Source of the DNA: Streptomyces iconiensis
GTDB taxonomy: Bacteria; Actinomycetota; Actinomycetes; Streptomycetales; Streptomycetaceae
Length of the DNA stretch: 64,000 nucleotides
Assembly: GCF_028657195.3 (NCBI RefSeq)
Contig: NZ_JANCPR020000007.1
Coordinates: 1 to 64,000, forward strand
Direction of reading: 5' to 3'
Part shown: one piece after another, positions 58,860-64,000 of the stretch
Layout of the letters: each line of letters opens with the position of its first letter
How positions within the stretch are numbered: the stretch's first letter is position 1
Made by a program: the position numbers and the translations under genes
The notes under the pieces: model-generated
Databases searched by the model: none
Told to the model about the DNA's origin: nothing
What the model saw: the letters and a program-made list of their open reading frames with translations, nothing else

Positions 58860-59129
58860 GTGACCGTCTTGTTTTCTCTCCTCTTCCTGGTCCTCTTCGG
58901 TCTGGGTTTCCTCAACGCCCTGTGGTGGGTGGCCGCGGCCGTGCTCGCCTTCGCGCTCGTTGGCCCCGGTCGGAACCGGCGTCGTGGCAGGGGGCGTGGT
59001 CACGATTCCGACTACGGGGAGTACCGGGACCACCGGGATCGTGAGGACCGCTGGGACCGCCGCTACAGCCGCCAACGCCGGGGGCGCTGGAACCGCCGGG
59101 ACCGCCGGGACCGCGAACATGACAGGTGA
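58860..59129 (+). CDS. Small membrane protein with Arg/Asp-rich tail (89 aa)
   Basis: Two short hydrophobic helices (VLFSLLFLVLFGLGFLNALW and VAAAVLAFALVGP) at the N-terminus are followed by a highly charged tail of R, D, Y and W (RDHRDREDRWDRRYSRQRRG). GTG start at 58860 has GGGGAGG upstream. Streptomyces encode many similar stress-associated hydrophobic proteins; function unknown. It precedes the ANTAR genes in the same direction. Confidence 0.7.
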   Translation: MTVLFSLLFLVLFGLGFLNALWWVAAAVLAFALVGPGRNRRRGRGRGHDSDYGEYRDHRDREDRWDRRYSRQRRGRWNRRDRRDREHDR

Positions 59130-59211
59130 CCGCGAGGAGCCTGCCGCCCGGATGCCCGGGAGCGGCTTCGGCCGGGCCGGACACCGCGAACCCGATAAGA
59201 GGTGTGTGTTC

Positions 59212-59616
59212 ATGCAGCGGACGACCACGATCCACGCGGAGCGGTGGCATCTGAGGGCCGAGGCCGCATGGGGGAGTGAGCCCAGGGGGCAGGACACGGG
59301 CCAGGGAACGGAGCAGGACACAGCCGCGCTGCGCGCCGAGAACGATCAGCTTCGTCGGAAGATGGCCGGCCGCGCGGTCGTCGATCGGGCCTGCGGCATG
59401 GTGATGGTCCTGACCCCGTGCCGTCGCGGGGCGGCGAGGGGGCTGCTGGTGGAGGTCGCGCGGCAGTGCGATCTCAAACTCCGGGAAGTCGCCGCGGCCC
59501 TGGTCGCCACCACGGAGGACGAGCCGCTCCCCGAGCAGATGCATCGGGCGCTGCGCCGTGCACTGGTGCGGCTCTACACAGCAGACCGGCGTTTCCATAC
59601 AGCAGACCGGCGTTGA
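59212..59616 (+). CDS. ANTAR-domain protein 1
   Basis: The 134-residue protein has an N-terminal helical stretch (TAALRAENDQLRRKMAGRAV) acting as a coiled coil and an ANTAR domain: VVDRACGMVMVLTPCRRGAA, then LLVEVARQCDLKLREVAAAL. ANTAR domains bind paired hexaloop RNA hairpins to prevent termination. There is no GAF or receiver domain. ATG at 59212-59214 has AGAGG upstream. A close paralogue follows at 60081. Confidence 0.75.
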   Translation: MQRTTTIHAERWHLRAEAAWGSEPRGQDTGQGTEQDTAALRAENDQLRRKMAGRAVVDRACGMVMVLTPCRRGAARGLLVEVARQCDLKLREVAAALVATTEDEPLPEQMHRALRRALVRLYTADRRFHTADRR

Positions 59617-59657
59617 GCGCCGCGCCGACGAGGCGCGGCTTCCAGGAGGGAGACGTC

Positions 59658-60014
59658 ATGATCCACGCAGCCGATGTCCGCGAGTGGCGCAGCCTCGACG
59701 TCATCGACACCGAGGGGCACAAGGTCGGGGTCCTCGAAGCGGTCTATGTGGACACCGCGACCGACGAACCCGCCATGGCCACGGTGCGCACCGGACTGCC
59801 CACGCGGCACCGTCTGATCTTCGTCCCCCTCGCAGACGCGATCGCCGGTCCGGGCTACCTCAAGGTCACCTACGCCAAGGCGCTGGTGAAGACGGCCCCT
59901 TCGATCGGTACCGACGACGTCCTGCCGGCGGGGGACGAGGAAGCGATCTTCGAGCACTACGGGCTGCCCTACGAGCACGGCGCGGCCGGCGAGAGGCAAC
60001 TGGCCCGACGCTGA
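59658..60014 (+). CDS. PRC-barrel domain protein
   Basis: The 118-residue protein has a PRC-barrel: ADVREWRSLDVIDTEGHKVG, VLEAVYVDTATDEPAMATVR and HRLIFVPLADAIAGPGYLKV. The rest is YAKALVKTAPSI followed by EEAIFEHYGLPYEHG. Such proteins are common in actinomycetes as stress or membrane-linked adaptors. GGAGGG lies upstream of the ATG. It is sandwiched by two ANTAR genes. Confidence 0.85.
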   Translation: MIHAADVREWRSLDVIDTEGHKVGVLEAVYVDTATDEPAMATVRTGLPTRHRLIFVPLADAIAGPGYLKVTYAKALVKTAPSIGTDDVLPAGDEEAIFEHYGLPYEHGAAGERQLARR

Positions 60015-60080
60015 CCACGGCGGTATCCCCCGGGGGCCAGCGGAACACTGCTCGCGTCACTGCGTTATGAGGCAAACATC

Positions 60081-60431
60081 ATGCATCAAGCGGCCACGCC
60101 CTATGAAGAACAGCGGCTGTGGGCGGCCACGGCTTCGACAGAGGCCGTGGCTCTCGTCGCCGAGGTCCTCGAACTGCGTGCCAAGAACGAGCAGCTGAGC
60201 AAGGCCCTGTCGAGCCGTGCCGCGATCGACCAGGCGCGCGGCATGGTGATGGCCTTGGCGCGGTGCTCCAGCGAGAGAGCCTGGGGCGTGCTGGTGGACG
60301 TATCGCAGCACTGCAACGTGAAACTCCGGGACGTGGCCGTGGCCCTGGTCGCCACGGCACAGGACGGGCACCTGTCCGAGGAGATGCAGCGCGAGCTGCG
60401 CCGCGCGCTGAGAGGTCTCAGCGACCGGTAG
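60081..60431 (+). CDS. ANTAR-domain protein 2
   Basis: A 116-residue paralogue of the 59212 protein with an LxAKNEQLSKAL coiled coil and ANTAR core AAIDQARGMVMALARCSSER, then VLVDVSQHCNVKLRDVAVAL. Conservation between the two is high (VALVAT, EEM/EQM-R-LRRALR). Together with the PRC gene this forms a duplicated cassette. ATG start; weak ribosome binding site. Confidence 0.8.
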   Translation: MHQAATPYEEQRLWAATASTEAVALVAEVLELRAKNEQLSKALSSRAAIDQARGMVMALARCSSERAWGVLVDVSQHCNVKLRDVAVALVATAQDGHLSEEMQRELRRALRGLSDR

Positions 60432-61228
60432 TGACTGCTGGGTGGGCTCGCTACGGGCGGCACCGGGAGCTGTGACTTCAACTCTCCGGCGCCTTCGTCC
60501 GGTATCGACGGGCGGACGCTCCTGCCGGGTAGCCCGCCGCGCGCTTCCCAAACGCGGGTAAGGAAGCCCTCGGCTTCGCTGACCGGTCACGTGCCGCGAG
60601 ACAGGAGAGGCAGGCCGGTTGTGCCGGCCGTGCCGGTTGTTGGGGCCGCTGGGGTCGGGCGTTGTGAGCGAGGCCGTCGGGATGCCCCGGTGTGGGCACC
60701 CGAGCGGCAAGGGGTGCCGGTTTCGCCGGCGTGGTTCCGACACCGGGGCAGCGCTCACGGGAGCAGCGCTGTCCGGGACAGGCGCGCGGTTCGGTGTCGT
60801 CGGCCGGTAGCGCTCAGGATTCGCTGACCGGGGGCCCTTGGTGCGATCATTCAGGGCTCGGGCCGCGCACTTCGGTGAGTGGGCCGCTTCACTGTTTCAG
60901 TGCTTCACCGCGACGCGAAACGCACAGGTCACGAACGGGCCTCTCGCGCTTCGTCCACGCGGTCGAAGCGCTGCTGGGCAGCTTGCCCTGCCCGGCCGGC
61001 GCAGCCGGACCGGTCCTCAGGACCTCGCCGATCAGCGGCGCGCGGCTGTTACAGAGTGCGGACAAGATCCCGTGAACAAATCCGGGCTTGTCGTCATCAC
61101 AGTGAACGTCCCGGTCGGCGAATCCGGTCCGGGGTCGATATTTCGCGAACTGCGGAATGACGTGTCACTTCGTCGTTGCGGTGAAGGAACTGCAGCGAAT
61201 GGTCGGGCATGAGCCGCATCTAGGGTGA
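60432..61228. other. 800-bp stretch without a recognised gene
   Basis: Open frames are Arg/Gly-rich and lack ribosome binding sites. No strong hairpin or repeat was noticed. The right end carries the promoter of the glycosyltransferase operon. Confidence 0.4.
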
Positions 61229-62491
61229 ATGGGTAAAATGCGTATCTCTTTCTTGATCTTCAGTGCGTACGGGATGGGGGGAACCGTCCGCACCACCTTC
61301 AATCTGGCGCAGGCGCTCGCCGAGCAGCACGAGGTAGAGGTCGTGTCGGTCTTCCGGTACCGGGACAGACCGTTCTTCGAGCCGGGCAAAGGCGTACGGC
61401 TGACATCGCTGGTCGACATGCGGCGGCACAGACCGGGCTACATGGGCGATGATCCCGAACATGCGCTTCCCGCCCGGGTCTTCCCGGTTGCCGACGGACA
61501 GTACGCCCGGCACAGCGCGTTGACCGACCGCCTGATCGGTGAATACCTGGGCAGCACCGAGGCGGATGTCGTCGTAGGCACACGGCCCGGACTCAACGTG
61601 CACGTGGCCCGGCAGACGCGCCGTGGCACCGTGCGTCTGGGGCAGGAGCACCTGACGCTCGCCACGCATCCCGCGCGGCTGAAGCGCCTGCTGCGCCGGA
61701 CCTATCCCCGTCTCGACGCGGTCACCACGGTGACCGAAGCCGACGCCCGCGACTACCGCAGGACCCTGCGGCTGCCCGGCGTGCATGTCGAATCGCTGCC
61801 CAACAGCGTGCCCGAGCCGGACGTCGGTTCCGCGGACGGCAGCGGCAAGTGGGTCGTGGCCGCGGGCCGGCTCGCACCCGCCAAGCGTTACGACGTCCTC
61901 ATACGCGCCTTCGGCGAGGTCGTCAGGGAGCGTCCCGACTGGGGTCTGCGCATCTACGGCCACGGCCGCGAGGAAGGCAAGCTGAGGAACCTCATCGACG
62001 AGCTCGGCCTCTACAACCACGTCTTCCTGATGGGCTCGGCGAACCCCATCGAGGCCGAGTGGGTGAAGGGAGCGATCTGCGCGGTCACGTCCAGCCTCGA
62101 ATCCTTCGGCATGACCATTGTCGAGGCGATGAGGTGCGGTCTCCCGGTCGTGGCCACCGACTGCCCGCACGGACCGAAGGAGATCATCCACGACGGCACG
62201 GACGGACTCCTGGTCCCCACAGGCGATGTGGGCGCGATTTCCGGTGCGCTGCTCCGCCTCATCAACGATGAGGGACTGCGTGCACGGATGGGCGCCGCCG
62301 CGCTCACCGCGTCGGCGCGGTTCGACCCGTCGCAGGTGGCCGCCCGGTACGAGAGCCTGATGACCTCGCTGGTGAACCGCCGGGCCGGCACGCTGCACCG
62401 GGCGCGCGGCACCCTCCTCGGCGGTGCGTACGCGGCCAAGGACAGGATCCGGCAGGGAGTGGGATACGCCCTTGAAGGAGCGCGGTCATGA
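61229..62491 (+). CDS. GT4-family glycosyltransferase
   Basis: A GT-B fold enzyme of 420 residues: N-terminal GMGGTVRTTFNLAQALAEQH, inter-domain KWVVAAGRLAPAKRYDVLIR and IYGHGREEGKLRNLIDELGL. The donor site is CAVTSSLESFGMTIVEAMRC then GLPVVATDCPHGPKEI (E-x7-E). It should transfer a nucleotide-sugar residue to a cell-surface polymer or lipid. Its stop overlaps the next gene's start (ATGA). The same arrangement is seen in teichoic-acid-like or capsule loci, but no other such gene is in view. Confidence 0.9.
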   Translation: MGKMRISFLIFSAYGMGGTVRTTFNLAQALAEQHEVEVVSVFRYRDRPFFEPGKGVRLTSLVDMRRHRPGYMGDDPEHALPARVFPVADGQYARHSALTDRLIGEYLGSTEADVVVGTRPGLNVHVARQTRRGTVRLGQEHLTLATHPARLKRLLRRTYPRLDAVTTVTEADARDYRRTLRLPGVHVESLPNSVPEPDVGSADGSGKWVVAAGRLAPAKRYDVLIRAFGEVVRERPDWGLRIYGHGREEGKLRNLIDELGLYNHVFLMGSANPIEAEWVKGAICAVTSSLESFGMTIVEAMRCGLPVVATDCPHGPKEIIHDGTDGLLVPTGDVGAISGALLRLINDEGLRARMGAAALTASARFDPSQVAARYESLMTSLVNRRAGTLHRARGTLLGGAYAAKDRIRQGVGYALEGARS

Positions 62492-63504
62492 CGCAGCACT
62501 GCCTCGACACGCCACCACGCGCCGAAGCGGCGGCAGCCCCACCGGACGCCGGTTCGCCCCCCGTTCACAGGGTTCACCACGCGCGCGCCGACTGCACGGC
62601 CGACAGCGCCGGAGGGCTCACCTTCCGGGTGCGGCTCTTCGACGAGACCGCCAAGGAGATCAAGGCCCCCGAGGTGCCGGAAGCCGCGGCGGTGCTCCTG
62701 CGCCTGCGCCGGCATCACGGCCCGGACGCCTCCCTCAGGCTGCCGCTCGTCCGCACGGCGGCAGACGGCGGACTGCGCGCCGTGCTGGCCGGTACCGCGT
62801 TGCTTCGGGAGGGGCGCTGGGACGCCTCTCTCGTCCTCGCCGACGAAGAGCCGCAACGGTTGCTGCCCGGGGTGCACGACCTGCGCACCCTCGCCAGTCA
62901 CGTGCCTCGTGAAACGCACGCGTGGCTCGGCGTCCGGATCCCGTACACAACCAAGCACGGCAATCTCACCCTCCGTACCTGGCTGCGCCGACCGCACGCG
63001 GAGGCAGGGGCGTTGCACCTGGGCGACGGCGCCATGGCGCTGCGGGGCAGGCTCTATGGTGCGCCGCTCACAGCCACCGCCTGCTTGGAGGCACACCCCC
63101 GTGACTCGGAGGTCTCGCCCGTGCGTGTACCGGTGCGCCTCGACGATGAGGATGAACGCTCCGGACACGGGGCCGCACCGGGACACGGGAGCGCGCCCGG
63201 GTACGGTGCCGACGCGCGATACCCGGCGCGCGGTTTTGCCGCCGAACTGCCGCTCAGCTCCCTGCTGCCCGGACACCGCATGTGGGACCTGTGGCTGCGT
63301 CCCTCCGTGGACGAGGAGCCGGTTCGCCTCGCGCGGATACTCGACGACATCCTGGACAAGAAGCGAATCTTCAGCTATCCGCCGCAGCGGGTGACAAGCT
63401 CCGACGGGGCGGTCCACTCGGCGAGGCCGTACTACACGGTCAACAACAACCTCTCGGTGCACGTCAGTGACGAGGACGGCGGCCCGGCGCAGGCCGGGCG
63501 ATAG
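62488..63504 (+). CDS. Hypothetical partner of the glycosyltransferase (338 aa)
   Basis: No catalytic motif is recognised. The protein has beta-rich segments (GGLTFRVRLFDETAKEI, RETHAWLGVRIPYTTKHGNL, FAAELPLSSLLPGHRMWDLW) that resemble the C-terminal accessory domain found with some actinomycete glycosyltransferases and glycerophosphotransferases. It ends with YYTVNNNLSVHV. A Gly/His/Ala insertion (GHGAAPGHGSAPGYG) is seen near residue 225. Start overlaps the upstream stop, so a linked function is likely. Confidence 0.7.
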   Translation: MTQHCLDTPPRAEAAAAPPDAGSPPVHRVHHARADCTADSAGGLTFRVRLFDETAKEIKAPEVPEAAAVLLRLRRHHGPDASLRLPLVRTAADGGLRAVLAGTALLREGRWDASLVLADEEPQRLLPGVHDLRTLASHVPRETHAWLGVRIPYTTKHGNLTLRTWLRRPHAEAGALHLGDGAMALRGRLYGAPLTATACLEAHPRDSEVSPVRVPVRLDDEDERSGHGAAPGHGSAPGYGADARYPARGFAAELPLSSLLPGHRMWDLWLRPSVDEEPVRLARILDDILDKKRIFSYPPQRVTSSDGAVHSARPYYTVNNNLSVHVSDEDGGPAQAGR

Positions 63505-64000
63505 GGCTGTGCGGCCCTTGATCCCCTGGACCGCCCTCGTTCAGGGGCGTGGAGCGGAGGACGGTGAGGGTGGCCGGCTCCGGGGATTGCGTGGGTTCGG
63601 GGTGGGTGTGGCCCGCCGCGAGGACGTAAAGCGGGATGTGGCAGGTGTCGTCCAGGGCGCAACTCGCGGCGACCTGCGCGTCGTTGAAGGCCCCCGTCTG
63701 GGCTGGGCCCAGTCCCAGGGCCGTGGCGGTGAGCGCGAAGGTCTGGCCCAGGTGGCCCGCGTTGAGCAGGCAGACGCGGTAGCAGCGGGGGGTGTGGTAC
63801 TTCACGCTGAGCCGTTCCAGCCGGGCAGCGAGCACGACGAGGAAGGCGGCTTCTCCGGCCCAGGGCTGGTCGGCGCACAGGTGCGTCGCCTGTGCGGGGG
63901 TGAAGCCCTCGGCGAGCAGCTCCAGTGAGTGCTGGAGGCCGTTGTAGTGGTACCAGCCGGGGGCGAGCCCCGTGACGTCGAGGGCACCGACGTAGGCGTC
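63464..64000 (-). CDS. SagB-type nitroreductase family dehydrogenase (partial, runs off the right edge)
   Basis: The last 178 codons are present. They read ALDVTGLAPGWYHYNGLQHS, QPWAGEAAFLVVLAARLERL, KYHTPRCYRVCLLNAGHLGQ and TFALTATALGLGPAQTGAFN, the FMN-binding C-terminal part of SagB-like oxidoreductases. Such enzymes oxidise azolines in RiPP biosynthesis or act as stand-alone nitroreductases; context beyond the window is needed. The stop overlaps the convergent hypothetical gene by about 40 bp. N-terminus not visible. Confidence 0.8.
   Translation of the reverse strand, partial: DAYVGALDVTGLAPGWYHYNGLQHSLELLAEGFTPAQATHLCADQPWAGEAAFLVVLAARLERLSVKYHTPRCYRVCLLNAGHLGQTFALTATALGLGPAQTGAFNDAQVAASCALDDTCHIPLYVLAAGHTHPEPTQSPEPATLTVLRSTPLNEGGPGDQGPHSPIARPAPGRRPRH

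Noticed and set aside
60838..61212. 124-codon plus-strand ORF upstream of the glycosyltransferase
   Set aside because: No ribosome binding site, mixed composition and no recognisable domain; treated as intergenic.
63464..64000. RiPP (thiazole/oxazole) cluster suggested by the SagB-like enzyme
   Set aside because: No precursor peptide, cyclodehydratase or YcaO gene is seen; the gene is cut by the window edge, so context is missing.

Overview
The window is high-GC actinomycete DNA, almost certainly from a Streptomyces. The evidence is strong GC bias at third codon positions, frequent GTG starts, four-base start/stop overlaps, and recognisable Streptomyces families (DUF317, DUF4913, SCO6880, ANTAR, XRE/MmyB). 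It reads as accessory DNA: a conjugative module, a scarred integration zone, and a catabolic plus biosynthetic region. No rRNA, intact tRNA, ribosomal protein, integrase, replication initiator or cas gene was seen.

Region 1 (about 1-20,300, all on the minus strand) is a conjugative transfer operon transcribed right to left. It starts with a secreted NlpC/P60 wall hydrolase whose signal peptide is frameshifted off. It continues through a VirB2-like pilin, a membrane-anchored accessory protein, a TrbL/VirB6-like channel protein, an SCO6880-type membrane protein, a VirB4-like ATPase and a VirD4/TraD coupling ATPase. Helper genes follow (two DnaB N-domain modules, DUF4913, two DUF317 proteins, a winged-helix protein), along with a decayed C5-cytosine methyltransferase. 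The upstream regulatory zone (20,272-20,836) holds a perfect 34-bp palindrome and other inverted repeats.

Region 2 (20,800-34,800) is a mosaic of defence-like and mobile genes: a beta-class DNA methyltransferase, a DUF5655 PD-(D/E)xK nuclease, a LexA-type HTH protein, a group II intron inserted antisense into an IS110 remnant, a membrane pentapeptide-repeat protein, and a large helicase with a C-terminal nuclease-like domain. Scars follow: the last codons of sdaA and a CRISPR mini-array (29-nt repeats, 32-nt spacer) with no cas genes.

Region 3 (34,800-43,700) carries a PucR regulator, a fold-type III PLP enzyme, a DppA-like M55 D-aminopeptidase and an amino-acid permease. This looks like a unit for D-peptide or D-amino-acid use. 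A PIG-L deacetylase, a tRNA-Pro(CGG) 3' half and a secreted protein follow.

Region 4 (44,184-57,554, all minus) is a compact gene cluster built around an AvrD-family protein. It also encodes a KAS III, an acyl carrier protein, a HAD phosphatase, an MDR reductase, an MFS exporter, two paralogous P-loop kinase-like proteins, a luciferase-like monooxygenase, a Gfo/Idh dehydrogenase, a flavin reductase, a lactonase-like metallo-hydrolase and an XRE regulator. By analogy with Pseudomonas AvrD (syringolides) it should make an acyl-sugar or butenolide-type small molecule. This is my best candidate for an undescribed system.

Region 5 (57,555-64,000) has a second CRISPR mini-array, a small membrane protein, an ANTAR / PRC-barrel / ANTAR trio, a GT4 glycosyltransferase with a coupled partner, and a truncated SagB-type nitroreductase running off the right edge.
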